Below are positions 26,484-40,275 of a stretch of 64,000 nt of DNA, piece after piece (position 1 is the first letter of the stretch; every line of letters begins with the position of its first letter). A program made the position numbers and the translations under genes. The notes beneath the pieces were generated by a model. It was not told the origin of the DNA. It worked only from the letters and a program-made list of their open reading frames with translations, and ran no database searches. The stretch spans positions 2,170,001 through 2,234,000 of the forward strand of contig SRSI01000078.1 of assembly GCA_005656395.1 (NCBI GenBank), read 5' to 3'. The stretch comes from Strongyloides papillosus. Lineage: Eukaryota > Nematoda > Chromadorea > Rhabditida > Strongyloididae.

Positions 26484-29400
26484 GACTAAAATTAAAATAG
26501 AAAATTTTAATATTATGAAATAGTTTTGAATGACTATGTTATGATAGAATTTAATTTAAAGACATACGTCTGAAAAAATGATATACCATATTGAAAGATA
26601 AAAGGGAGAATTAAGGACTTATAGTTATAAAAATCTTTCATAGAAATTATCATCAGTGAAATTATACTTTGTAAAGAAAATTTTGAAGTATGTCAAAACT
26701 GGTCCTAATTATATATAATGTTTAAAACAATGATTTTTAATTGTTGAAGTTATAAAAAATTATAGTTAGTGTCGTTATAGCAATGTATATCACATAAAAA
26801 TAGTTTTTAAAAGCAATAAATATATAAAAGTAATATTTGTTTATTGTAATACATATTCATATGTACACGGTTAAGTATAAGCATAATGTATCATGCATTT
26901 CTCATTTAATAATACAATATGGGTATTTCATATATATAATATTAAAAAATATAATATATTAATAAATATTTTTCTTTCAACAGGTGTGATAGTTATTCTA
27001 TGAAAAAACTTCCATTTGTTTGAAATCGCAAATAATATATTTATATATAAAATTAATTAAAATTCTTTTTAAAAAAATTTGTTATCATCTTAATTTATTG
27101 TTTGTATAGCTGATAAAACTAACGTATTTATACAAGAATAAGCGTATTTACAAATTCTTAAAATTTAATACACGTAATATCAATAAATATAATTTAAAAA
27201 TTTCATGTTTTGAAATATTTTAAACACTTATATAAACAATTTATACTTAAACTTTTTTAAAATATATTTAGATTAAAAAAATTATAAAAAATATTCTAAT
27301 CAATTTAATTTTATTTAGACAAAAAATTTAATCATTAAAGTGTAGTTAAAAATTGTCAAAACATATTTTATTAAATTCTATATGCACTTTAGAAAAAACT
27401 GTTTTCTTTTGATATAGATAGACGTGGGGTACTAAGAATTCTAATAAGAAATTATAAAACTAAGGTAAAATTAAGAGATTTATGTTAAATTATTTTTTAT
27501 CGCTATAATAATAAGACTGTTTTTTATAGACTAAATTTTAATTGCAGTATCTATGTTTCTTTTATATAAATTAAAAATAAAAATATGGCATTATATTTAC
27601 TTTATAATTATGAATACATAGACAATTTATCTTATAGGAGTATAAAGCTGATATTAATTTTAATGTTAATTGCATATAACTACGTACAGGGTAGGTAGTC
27701 ATTTAAAAAATATATTTATTAATACATGATTATGTCTGTACAACAATTTTCCATTAATTTATTAAGGAAAAAATGAAATAAAAAATATGTTTACCTTGTT
27801 GATATGATTAAGTGCATAAAATTATATAATCTTCTGTAAAAAAAGCATTATATAAACTTTTTTAGATAAATAAAATATTTAAATTTTTATATAATGTTGT
27901 TGTTATAATTTGATTCTAAAGTGACTATCACAATAATTTATATACTTATAATATGAGATAATATACTATCAGGCTTAGAAAATATTAAAAAACATATTTT
28001 CTTAAGAATTCAAAAATTAATACTTGATATTTTATATATACCATTTATAATACCTATCATACGTTTTAATAAGTCAAGAAATAATCATTTGCTAAGGTTG
28101 CATATCAATTAGCATAATTAATGTTGTACTTACTTTTCTCTTGACGAAAATTCAAAAGCTTTTTTTAACATTTCTTACTTTTAAAAATGTTTAGATGAAA
28201 AAAATAGGAAATTTTAATTTCTTAATTATAAACTCATTATATATATTAGTATATTTGTTAAAGTAATTTCTTATTTAATTTCAAGAAATTAAAAGAAAAA
28301 TTAAAATTGTTTATCTCGAATTACAAAAATGTTAAATTCTTTATAGTTGAAACAATTTTTTAATATTATACAAAGTTAGAAATTTAATCTTTCTATGTTA
28401 CATATAATGGTAAATATTTTTATTAAAATTATTTATAATATTCAAAAATCAAGTAAATAGAAACCGTTGCAATATCATAAGTCCATGATTAAATAATATT
28501 CATTCTTTGAGTTAATATAATGGTACTTCTGTTAAATTTAAAATATGGGAAAATATAAGACTAAACCTTGATAAATGATAGTAATTATTTGTTTTATAAA
28601 TATTTTATTTTTTTTACCTTTTTATTTACGATATTATATATAGCTTAAAAGTATCATCAACTTTAAGTTCTTTGATAGTACTAAATGGAATCAGAAACAT
28701 GCTTTACAACATTCTATGAAATTAAATATATATCTACCTGTCCTTTTAATCAATGTTTTAAATTAAATAAAACATGAATAGAACAATAGTTAAGTTTATC
28801 TATGAATTTTGTACTATTAATTTCTAAAAGTAACTAGTATATGAATTATAATATTTGAGAAGACATCGAATATTTATCTAAATATACTCCTTACCATCAT
28901 GAAAATGAATTACTTAGCATTTTTATAAATTTAGAAAATATCAATGAAAAAATCTCTTCGGAAAATATTTTTTTATAATTAATTTTTTAATACATTAACT
29001 AAAAAGTAGATTTTGAAAAGATAAAAAATGTAATATCAATTTTTCCTACAAAACATACTTTATTGTTGAATATTTCTACTTGGTACCAAATTCCTATTAA
29101 TATTAAAATATAAACAATTAATTAGTTAAAATTTACCTTATAAAAAATTATTTAACCTAACCACTCAAATTAAAATCCCTTAATTTTTTAATTATAATAA
29201 CATATAAACAAAACTCTAAAATAAAGATGACAGTTAGTATTTCACAAAGAAAAATGTCTTCTTTCACATTTATTTTTCTATTTTTATGATTTTTAACGTC
29301 CACTTCACACCAGATCAAACATAACCAAAACCTCTCAAAAAATAAAATATAATTTGGTTTTCTAATATTTAACATAAGAAAAAAGTATGCATATTTAAAT

Positions 29401-31297
29401 ATTTTTTGTTAGTTAATAATTATTTTTGAATAATATTTTTCTATAAAACAATAAATCATTTAAAAAACTTGAGATGTATAAATAGGTGCAGTGTGGGGAT
29501 TAAAATAATGTTTTAAGAAAATTGTTTATCAACAACAGGCGCAAAATAATATTATTATTAAATATAGTTTCCTTTAAAAATATTATTTAGACATTAGTAC
29601 TACATAAACGAAATATTTTATCATTAGGTTTTTAAAATTAAAATTGTCGAGTAGAGCTTATAGGGTGTATATGTGGATTATGTCTTTAAATATATTTGAT
29701 GTGAAAATATATTTTATAGAGCAAAATATTAAAAATTTAACTGTTATATAACTATATGGTATGATTTAGAATATCCTTAATACAACATCCGATGTTTTGA
29801 AAAGTCTAGCCTTGTCCAAGTAATTTCTTGACCAAATTTTATTTATATTAATAATCAACAAATATATATCAAAATTTGGGTAAAATTGAAAAAATTTATA
29901 TGTACTTTATGTATGAAAATATACCTACATGTTTAATAATAAGTAATTTAGATAAAGAAATTATATTAACTTTATAAATATATTTTTTTTTAAAACATTT
30001 AAAAATTTTAAAATAATCAGATGAAATCTAGTATGATGTTGAAGATATATTAAAAGTACATCAACTTCGTTATTTTGCTATTATTAATATATATTTATAT
30101 ACATTTTATGAAATAAAAAAATACAAAATTTTTTATACATTTTTTAATTCTGCTATAAGATAAGTGAGTTACTTAATCAATATGATTTGTACTTAACAAA
30201 TGAAAAATGTTTATACATCAATATATACATTAAAATATTTTATAAAAAATTTATTTATGGAATTATTAATTTTTATCATGATTCTAAGTGCATTTTTCAG
30301 TATTTTTGAAGGCATATTAAGTTAGTATAAAAAAAAGAAGAACTCACCTTTTTTTAGCTTTTGAATAAAATAGAATTTTCATCTTTAATTTACTTTCAAT
30401 ATTGAAGAAATAAAAAATAACTTCCTTATTCATATTGATTATTAATTTTAACTTAAAAAATATCCTTCTTCATTATAATAAACAATATTTGGAATATATT
30501 AATTTAAAATTCACAATAGTTATTTGATTAAAACGAAGATCTATTAAAAAGTACTGAAAAAAATTGACGTGAATACAACAATTGGAAGAGTACTGATGTG
30601 TTGTGAGTCTAAGTATAGCATTTTACAGCTGTTTTATATGTTTAAAAATAAATAAAGTTTTTATACAGTTATTATAATATAAAATGCTTTATTATTATTG
30701 TAGGAAATATGACATTTTAAAATATTTTCTAAAAGTAAGAAATTTTTGTGTTTAAAATCTTCATAACTTGATCATATCAATCTTTTTATTAAAGTATAAC
30801 AATTTTATAATATTATTGTGATATTTAACCTATCATACTATATATTTATTGACAAAAATACTAAAAAAGCAGACAATAAATTGATTACATGTGAAGAACA
30901 TTATTTACTTTGATCCGGATATAAGTCTTATGGTAAGTAATGTTTTCCTACATGCTTTTATACTTGTTAAAAGATTTATGTATATCAATCACATTTACAA
31001 TAATTTTTCTTCAAATTAAATATTTTATTTGATTCACTTTACAATATAGTCTTTTGTATAATCATTAACATGCTAGATAAAAGTAATATTTCATAGATTC
31101 TTTTTTTTAAATTGTAAAAATAAATTCATAAGCTTATTATAATTGATGTCTAATATTTAAAAAAATTGCTCAATTACAATTGTTTTTTATAAATTATGCG
31201 TCATATATAAAATTTTTTTTTGCTAGGAAATTTTCTATCCTATAATTCATTTATTTTGAATAATTTATCCATATTATCATTTTATAGCTTGAACATA
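26484..31297. other. 4.8-kb gene-free AT-rich region
   Basis: No coding sequence, RNA gene or repeat with support was found on either strand. A short minus-strand open frame at 29157-29375 has no family resemblance and no splice context. Confidence 0.5.
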
Positions 31298-32033
31298 CAG
31301 TCAAATCCCCCTATAAGAAACATACTGAGATCGAGAAATTTAGTAGTTTCTTATAGAGATTTACTATATTAAAAGCTCTTATATGTAGTAATGACACTAA
31401 AAAAACTAAAATTCTATACATTAGATGTTTATAAATAAAAATAACCTCCCAGATTAAGCAATTGAGAATGATTCAATATAATTTTCATCCTAATTTGACT
31501 CTATTTAGGTAAAAAAGTTAGAAGATAATGATTGTTTCATGAGACATGTTTTATCTTTAAATTTTTCAGCTGGTTCTTTTAAAGAAGATTTATCATGTAA
31601 TATTGAATATTGCTTTAGTACATTAAAAGTTTTTTAACTTCATCAATTGATGGAGCAATAATTTCTGGATCATTATATATTGGTTCCTCTTCTAAGCATA
31701 TGTCTTGATCTACATTACATCCTGTTAAATTATTTGTTTCTATATCATCAACTATTATGTGACTAAAGTGTGTAGATAGTAGATATTTCTATTGAAATAG
31801 AAACGATTTTTGATTTTCAACACCTTTTTCAACAAATAAAAAAGCAATTTTATGTTAAGAATATCACCTACATGGTTTCTTATAGGAAGAGACTTTCTAA
31901 CAACGACTTTTTTTGTTTCTTATAGAAAACCAAAAATGTATGAAAATTTAATTTTAGTTTTGGGAATATAGACTATGGTTTCTTATAGAAGAAAGTTTCT
32001 TATAGAGGTGTTTATAATAGAGAGAGTTGACTG
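31298..32033 (-). mobile_element. pogo/Tigger-like DNA transposon remnant
   Basis: The 736-bp element starts CAGTCAAATCCCCCTATAAG and ends with the complement of CAGTCAACTCTCTCTATTAT, both typical pogo/Tigger ends, with TA on each side (31296-31297 and 32034-32035). Inside, the motif TTTCTTATAG occurs at 31347, 31876, 31916, 31979 and 31996, and once in reverse at 31311-31320. A minus-strand open stretch at about 31619-31761 reads like the acidic C-terminal tail of a pogo-type transposase (EEEPIYNDPEIIAPSIDEVK). Further stops and frame changes and the lack of a DDE core or HTH show a non-autonomous, decayed copy. Confidence 0.8.
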
Positions 32034-35000
32034 TATTTAGATTTTTAATAATATCTATGAAATTTTCCAATAATTTAAATAAATTGTTAAAATGTTTTTT
32101 CTATATTGAAAGTAAAATTTCAATTTTTATTGTATTCTTAAATGATTAATTAACATAATTTTGTTTTGAAGTGATATTATTTTTAATGTTTATTTTACAT
32201 CATGTGTATAGACTGTATTGTTCTAATGTTAAATAGATACATTTTAACACTGCTTTTTATTTTCTCTTATTTTTAAATTTATTAATTTATGATGTTACAA
32301 TTAAAAAATAAGTTAAAATATTCAATCTTTTCCAAACTTTCTATAGTATGTGTAATAAATAATACAATGAATTTGTTCAAATAGTTGAAAATTCATTTTT
32401 TCATTTTTGCCTTATATAAATTTTTTTTAATTTACAGAAATATGATATTTGTTTTTGGAGTACTAGAGTTGTTTGAGTATAACATTTATCAATTACCTGT
32501 AACAATAATTAATATTTTCCTTTTAATATTTTTTTACCATACTGTTTTGTTGTAGCGGTCTACGTAAACCGTGGAGTATAATCATTAATGTATACGATTT
32601 ATTTTTTTCATAAGCCAATAATTCCACGGATTGTCAAAGGAATTAGAAAAAAAATGATTGGAAATATATTTATTTTCTTGGCATTTTTTCTTTTCTTTTT
32701 TAGAAAAATCATTAACAATTATAATGATGATTAAAAGTTAAATATAAAAAAAGCTTTCTTTTGGGGATTTTTTTAAATATTATAATTTAAGAATATTTAA
32801 AATTTCATTTTACTTATTGGTTTGTCATTACGACAAATTTAGTGAAAATTTCAGTTTGCTTTTACTTTTAAATTTAGCTATAATTTTCTATATTATAATT
32901 AATCCTATACACACAAAAACAAAAAAGCACAAATTTTCACAAATCTTACTAAAAAGTAATAAATGTCCCATCTGTTAAAAAAAGTTAAATTTTATTTAAA
33001 TTTTAACAAGCTACAACAAAAATATTGTAGATGATGCAAAATGTTAGGTTGTCGTAAAAAATTTTACTTTTTTTTAACAAATATATATATATGATTAACA
33101 ATTTAAAGTAATGTAATTTTCATTTAATCATGATATTTTTTTTGTAATTTTATGGTCTTATAGAGTTTGATTTATTTTTTATAACATATAATAAAGTGCG
33201 TTATTATATTACAAATTCGTGTAAAGTTGTAAACCCTTTAGAAAAAATCATTATTTTAAATGATCCAACAGCTAAAATAAATTTAAGAATTATAACACAA
33301 TACTATCGAAAAGAAAAATTTATTCAATTAAAGAAAGTATTATTTATTAAAAGTATTTTTTTGATACCTTCTATTTTGAAAATTAAAATATTTTAAAGCT
33401 ATATTTAATATAAAGACAAAATACATAATGTTCATAGTTTTCCATATGTTTGATTTGTAATTATGATCTTTAAAGATATTTTAAAAAAATTTTGGCTACC
33501 AGATGAGTATAATTTACAATAGAGATCAAATTATTGAAACATTTTACTAAAGATATTATGGTATATTAATAAATTGTATTTATAAAAGCATTTATTACTT
33601 ATATAATATAAAATTTCAATATTGTACTTTGAAATGTATTTTGGAAAGTAACGTATGTTCTAAGATAAGAAAATGCCACAAAAAAATAACAACTCCTTTT
33701 AAAAATTTTAAATTTTTTATTAATTTTAATATGCGAAATAGCTACGATAAAATTAGTTGCAAATAAAAAAAATTTTATTTTATTAGATAGATAAATTTTT
33801 TTGCATTTTACAATAATATTTTTTCCATTTATTTGCGTGTAATATTTAATAAATCTTTTTACCATCATATATCAAAAAAGATTTTTTTCTGTTACACAAA
33901 AAATGAATAATTCAATAAATGATTTAATTATTTTTTCATACTAAAACATTTAATTTTCTTTTTTTTTAGAATATTTATAAATACAAAATCTAATCATTTT
34001 ATTTCGCCGATGCATTTTGGATGAGAATACAACAGTTTGATAAATATAAAGATGTAAACACAACATTTTTAAAAATATTTTGGCCGGTATCATTTCTAAT
34101 TAAAATAAATTTCTTTGTTTTAAAATGTTATTTGTGTAATTAATAATAGAATATATAATTAGAATCATCCTATTTAAAAAGATAATTTTAAAAATATTGT
34201 ACTGTAGGATGTCAAGATACTGTATACTTTATTTTAATAAAAATTTAAACTAATGGAAAAAGTCTTTTTATTTAAGAGTCGTTATTATGAAGTATGATTG
34301 CAATTTGATAAGTAAATGGTGTAAAGCTCACTATATATAGAGGAGAGTAGAGCCACGAAAAATAATTCTCGATTTCAAATAAAATTTCTATGAAAATATT
34401 ATTGTGTCATAATAGTAAATCTTAATTTGCAATATCAGTTCCATCCTAATCCCTGTTCTTGAAATACATCTTTTAAAGTACTAAAAATCTTGAATTTTTG
34501 TACCCCTATTTTAGCCCTTTAAAATAAAGATAAAAATATAAAAACGCACACATATACGTAATTTTTTATGCTCTTTACAATGAGAAATTGATATTTCATG
34601 ATTTATCCTTAAAATCAAGACACTTTTTCAAAAATGCTTTTTCTACTCCAAATTTTTGTGCTTCAAAACGATATATCTCTGTTCAGGGAAATAAATATAA
34701 AAAAATAACTAAAATACCTCTAAGTGTTTTAATTCCCAAGATGTTAAGAGTAATCTCAAGGAATTTGAATAAGATAAAGCATATGAAAAATCACCGGAAA
34801 TTTTTTTGGGATTTTACATTTTTCTAAAAAAATATTCCTTTTTTGTCAAATTAATATGTCCAGATGGAAAAATTGAGGAATACTTTTTTCAGCTTATTTA
34901 TAAAAAAAATAATTATCTATTAAATGAGGCTAATAACGTTTTTGAAGAGTTATTTATTGTCGAGTTGTGATAATTTTATTCGCATTTTGTCAAAAATTCT

Positions 35001-37273
35001 TTATCAACATTTTTGTTAATAATTTTTCTCTTTCTTCATGAATTTCTTTAATTCCAAAAAGGTCCCGGGGAATTCCTTGGTCAATATTTTAAATCTAAAA
35101 TTACAGAAAAATTCTGGTTGGTTGACGAGAGAAATTGAAAAACCAAAAAGTTTCAGTTTTTTTAAAATTCATTTTTTGCATATAACTTTTTAAATAATAA
35201 ATATTTTGATATTCATTTTTATATAAAAAACAACACTTTTTATATGTTATATATAATAGCCAGAGTTTCAAGATTATAACATGCCTCAATTTTAAGATAT
35301 AATTAAAAAACTTGATTCTCGAGTGTACACACTTTTAATATTTAATGGAACTTTAAAGTATCTAAAAAAACATTTTTAATATTTCTAAATTCTCCTTGGG
35401 AGAAATTCGTTGCCTTTCTTATCGCTATAAAATCGTTAAAAAATCTGTTTCCATTCTTGAGATATGATGAGAAAACCATACGCCATTTTTTAGCACTTTT
35501 TCATATTTTCTAGCAAAAGAAGCTAATAGAATAATTAACGTTTATTATGTAGGGGCGTCATTTATTAAGCATTAAAAATGCTACATTTTGTGATATTTAT
35601 CATTAGAATTGAACACAAATAAACTTTTTGATTTAACATAAAATTTATTAAAATAATATTTGTTTGATTTTTCGAGGACGTGACTAAAATTAATTAAACA
35701 TAATTTTTTTATATTGAATGTAGAAGAATTTAATAAGCGATTTCTTTAATTAATGTACTATAGTTTTGTTTCAAATAAGATATTAAATTGATAATTTATT
35801 TTCACAAGATAATGAAGATATAAAAAACCAAATAAAATATTAGTAATTAAGGAAAATAAAACTTAGCTTCTCTGCGCTATGAGGAGGTTAATATTAGTTG
35901 ACTAAAAGAGGCTGAGATTATACTTTTGTTAGTATTTTAAATAAAAAAACCATGACAAGCAACCAACTTTGTATATTTGATTGTATCATGAAACAGCTTT
36001 GCAAATGAATCAACATCTAATAATGTTATATAATAGCAAGAATAATATAATAAAATATATACATAATTTTAAATTGGTGGTAATTTTTATTGACAACCAC
36101 ATATAGGCGAGAAAAAATATAATAATGTTGTAATTTTGCTTGGCTTTAAAATTTAGTTATATAAGTTAAATTATATAAATCAGATTTGAACTTATTTTCA
36201 AAGTTTTACAAATATTGTTATGTACAACTCAAATTTGAGAATGTTCGTCTTAATAATTTTTAAAGTTTAGAGACACATAATGTTTATTAAAAAATTATAT
36301 ATTATTTAAATATTTAGGATGCTATTTTTTAAACCACTAACAAAATTTAAAAGTTACGGCAACACATGTTATTAATCAGAAAATAATTTTTTTTTTATTT
36401 TATAGTTTGTTAGTTATTTAAAAAAATATATAAAATATAAATCAAAATCGATAAATATTTAATGTTTCAAAGGTAAATTATACAAACTAATAAAGATTCT
36501 TTTAAATTATAAAAATATCTTAACGTATTCTTCATAAAAACCAAATTTTTATGATTTAAAACTGCTGTTACTATAAAATATAAGTATATTTAAAAAATTT
36601 TCTTTAGATTCGAAGTATAAAAAGATCCGAAGTTTTAAAATTTTTTAAATATTTTGGGTATTTTTAAAAAAATAGAAAAATGATAACATTTCTATAAAAA
36701 TGAAAAGAGTTAATTATAATTTTTCAGATAAAAAATTCTTTTAGTAATTTATATTTTTCTTAACTTTTATTAAAATTATATATACCATTATATACTGATA
36801 TAGAAAAGGTCGGCCCCGCAGGCAGTAGGTCAGGAGCGTTGTGGCTGGACTGCTTGTATTTTACTTTGACAAAATCAAAACTTGAGTAATAACAATTTCT
36901 ATAAAATATTAATTGTATTAGATAAAAAGGGCTCATTTATGAGTAGTAGATGACAATTTATGCACAATGAAACTGAAGATTTTTCATTTCGTTAAACATG
37001 GTTGAATAATTTTAATACATGAAGAATCATACTTTTTTGTTTTAAAAGTGGCAAAATTGCTATTGTAAAAATAACTTTTGGTTTGTTTACACTTTTTAAT
37101 GCCTAAGTAACATTTCTACTGCAAAAAAATTAGAAAAAATGGTATATATTTTAAAATATATGTTAAAGTAAATATTATGATAACGAGATTCAAATGATTA
37201 TATTGCATTTGAAAAAAGCATCCGAAATAAATAGATGATTATATAAAAAAATAGCATTTTAAATTAACAAACT
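32034..37273. other. 5.2-kb gene-free region with a GC-rich islet
   Basis: No gene is supported. Composition varies: about 34.3-35.6 kb is less AT-monotonous than its surroundings and could be an old, unrecognised repeat, and a roughly 50-bp GC-rich patch sits at 36807-36858. Short open frames (33196-33396, 33599-33868, 34588-34827) lack family signatures and splice context. Confidence 0.45.
36807..36858. other. GC-rich islet of unknown nature
   Basis: About 46 of these bases are roughly 70% G+C, in DNA that is otherwise close to 20% G+C. It does not fold by eye into a tRNA, and no open frame runs through it into the flanks. Confidence 0.6.
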
Positions 37274-38132
37274 TTATTTCTTTTCTAATACATATAAGAA
37301 TAAATGTTCAACATTTTTTGATTTCAGTTGATGAAGAATTATATATATTGAACATATAAAAGGAAGAATATGAAGAAGGAGCATAAAATTTATACCAGAC
37401 ATAGGCATAACTTGATCATGAAGAACACCAGAACACGGTGGTAATTCATCAACAGAATCATAAAATTCACAATTAAAAATTATTTCTAGATTACTTCTTC
37501 CTTCTGGGTAGATATGTAGTAATGTCGTTGACACTCTATTAATAACATATCGAACAGGGAAAATTTGTTTTGACAATGTTACACCCACCATACACGCTTG
37601 CGCTAAACTTAGTATTAATGTCAATATTGGACATGATATATAAATTACTAAAATTTTATAACCAATTTTTCTATTAACTTTGTTTAATGTCATTTCATAT
37701 CCAAAAATAATTAGACATATAAATGGTAGGATTACTTCAAGTATCTCTGAAACAAATAACTTCCATAAAGATTCCTGATACTAAAAAATTAATCACAAGT
37801 TATGTAAATATATTTTTTACCATATCTATTTCAGACAATCTTTCAATTGTCTTTGACATAGAATTATTATTCGTTTCCGGCCAACTATCATTTCTAGTTA
37901 ATGAATTATTAAAATATAGATCAAGTTCAAGGTATAGTTGACGCATATTATAAGCATAATTGACAAGATATATTGAATTTATCGTTTGGCAAACAATTAA
38001 TATGCAACATATTATTGCAGGAATAAGGAATATACATTTTCTTTTCTTTTTTAAGTCTCGTTTTTCAGCGATCTTTATAAATTCATTAATGTGATTTTCT
38101 AATTTTTCTCCTTTTTCATGACTATTATTCAT
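37274..38132 (-). CDS. Orphan four-transmembrane protein
   Basis: Minus-strand exons 38132-37821 and 37780-37274 join in phase 0 across a 40-nt intron (GTAAAAAA...TTTTTTAG), giving 272 aa. I do not recognise a family. After a basic cytosolic N-terminus (EKRDLKKKRK) come TM1 (CIFLIPAIICCILIVCQTI), an extracellular loop of about 60 residues with N-glycosylation sites, TM2 (EVILPFICLIIFGYE), TM3 (YKILVIYISCPILTLILSLA), a second loop of about 60 residues with Cys near NCEFYD and PPCSG, and TM4 (FMLLLHILPFICSIYIIL). The layout resembles tetraspan proteins, but the tetraspanin CCG motif is absent. The gene stands alone with more than 2 kb of non-coding DNA on each side, a setting typical of lineage-specific genes in these worms. 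Confidence 0.75.
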
Positions 38133-39076
38133 TCTAATTTAAAGAAAAACTAAAAAAGTAACTTTTATAAAATCATGTATTTGCTTCAGATAAAAATAAT
38201 AGATATTAGAAAATCTCGATGATTTTAATTTGAAAAATATAAAATAAATTTTTTATCAAGTACAGTTAAATCAAAAACACTGGTAATTCGAAAGTATTTG
38301 TATAAATATTATAATTTTAGAAATAATTATAAAATAATTGGACGTAAAAAGTACGATACCAGTTTTTACATATCACTGCGTATTCGTTTTTATAACATTA
38401 TTTATTATAATATTATAATGTAAAATATGATAAAAAATAATGATGTAAAGATAAAAGAATATTTTTAAAATAATAAAACAATGTTTTTATTAATAATATC
38501 ATTATAAATATTATTTCGTTAATTATTTATGTCTAACAAAAAATTTTATAGGAATAATAAAAGGATAATTTATTAGGTAAATGATTCATTGGTTTACTAG
38601 TTAATATGTTTTAGGTCTATTTTTATACAAAAAAGTTTAGCAAATAAAAAAAAATGTAAATTAAAGTATGCGTTAAATTTCATGTCATTCAAAAAAAGAT
38701 TGAAGTCATTCATCAAATGTGTTTTGATATAATTAATAAGTTTATAGTATTTACTTACTAATAGACTTATTGAAAAAAATGTTCTTTATTTGTTGTTTAA
38801 CTCTTTTTTGTTTTTTTTCAGTATATAAAAAAAGAAATTTTACTTATATTTAATTATTTATTTACTATCAACTTCAAAAAATTGAGATAATTTTTTCACA
38901 AATTTTTTGTGCTTACTTTTGATTAAAACCATAAAATGATACAATTTAATTACATAATAAAATTATGAAATGACATTTGATTGTTGTCATTTTCACTTTA
39001 CATTTGTTATCATTTTTTTATAAAAATTTTAGGAAAACATAGCTTTAAATATTATCGTGACTATTTCAATTATTTT
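38133..39076. other. Intergenic, upstream of the four-TM gene
   Basis: AT-rich, no gene or motif recognised; it contains the promoter side of the four-TM gene and ends at the inverted-repeat element. Confidence 0.5.
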
Positions 39077-39825
39077 TTAAATCCCGTTTTTTGAGTCAGT
39101 CGAACATTTTTTAAAAATTTGATACAACTAAAAATTTTACCCCCCTCCCACTTTTATTTTATTAGTAAAAAGAGGGACTAAAATAATGTTTGTTGGCAAA
39201 TTTATTCGGCTTGAAACTTTGAGATACAGCAACCTGAAGTGACACAAATTCGGAAAAATTAATTTCTATAAGTTTCCGGTAAATAGATTTTTTTAGAAAT
39301 AAATATTGTTTCTGGGGGTAAATTGTTATGAAGAAACGAATAAGCATAGTGGAAAAATGTGGGTTTCTGATTTTTGCACTGAAATTCAAGAGCAAAATGA
39401 TCTACACTTTTTATTTCCTTTTTATTCATGAATTTAGATGTAAAATTGCATGAGAAATCGAATGATCATAGTGAGAAAATGTGCTCTTTTTATTTTTCTA
39501 CTCAACAATTGAGAAAACTAAAAAACAATTCCAAAGAACAATAAAGACGTAGATTTATGAAGCTGAAGGTGTGCTCATTCGCTTTTTTACAAAAAACTAC
39601 CCCTATAAACATTATTTGTTTTAAAAAAATCTATTTACCGCAAACTTGTAAAAATCAATTTTTCCGACTTTGATTCGCTGCAGCCCTATATCTTAAAGTT
39701 TCTGGCCGAATAAATTTGGCAACACACATTTTTTTAGTTGCTCTTTTTACTAATAAAATAAAAATGAAGGGTAAAATTTTTAATTCTACCTCCAATGTCT
39801 GATTGACTCACAAAACGGGTTTTAA
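39077..39825. mobile_element. Long terminal inverted-repeat (foldback) element
   Basis: Two arms of roughly 250-270 nt, 39077-39349 and 39571-39825, are imperfect reverse complements of each other: outer ends TTAAATCCCGTTTTTTGAGT and, reversed, TTAAAACCCGTTTTGTGAGT, with shared blocks such as TTTTATTTTATTAGTAAAAA and GGTAAATAGATTTTTTTA. The loop of about 220 nt carries a diverged direct copy of an arm segment (39319-39361 against 39441-39483). No transposase is encoded. The structure fits a foldback or long-TIR MITE. TTAA stands at both outer edges, but it could be part of the element or mere AT-richness, so the superfamily is left open. Confidence 0.8.
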
Positions 39826-40275
39826 ATAAATAAATTAATTTCACAAAACAAACAAAAAAAAATTACTTTTCAACTTTAATTTAAGAAAATTTAGCACATT
39901 AAAATTTTTGTGCCATGAAAACTATAGTATAGAATGTAATTAACATAATTAGTCATTAATAATATATTTGTAAATTATCAGTTTAAATGACTGAACTATT
40001 AAAAGAATAATAAAAAAAATAATCATTTAATACTACAATAGAAAAATCGTATTGGTACAAAGATATGAAAAGTTTTTCAAGCTTATTTATTATATGTTTG
40101 TTTAAAAATCATTCATATCATCACATTTTAAATGTAATTATTTCTTTTAAATGATAAAAAAATGAAACATTTTATTGTTTTATGGTTTGCTTTCTATTGT
40201 GATAAAAGTTTGTCATTATTTGCCACATTCATAATTCTAATAATTCAGGAGAAAATTAAAATCATTTGAATTTCT

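Noticed and set aside
32566..32634. CCGTGGA...TCCACGG short inverted repeat as a transposon end
   Set aside because: Only 7 bp, with no flanking duplication and nothing similar nearby.
33599..33868. 89-codon minus-strand open frame in the gene desert
   Set aside because: Ile/Lys/Phe/Tyr-rich composition expected by chance in AT-rich DNA, no signature and no splice partners.
39077..39825. Assigning the foldback element to piggyBac from the TTAA at both edges
   Set aside because: TTAA is frequent in this DNA and the adjacent end bases do not match the piggyBac CCC-type end clearly enough.
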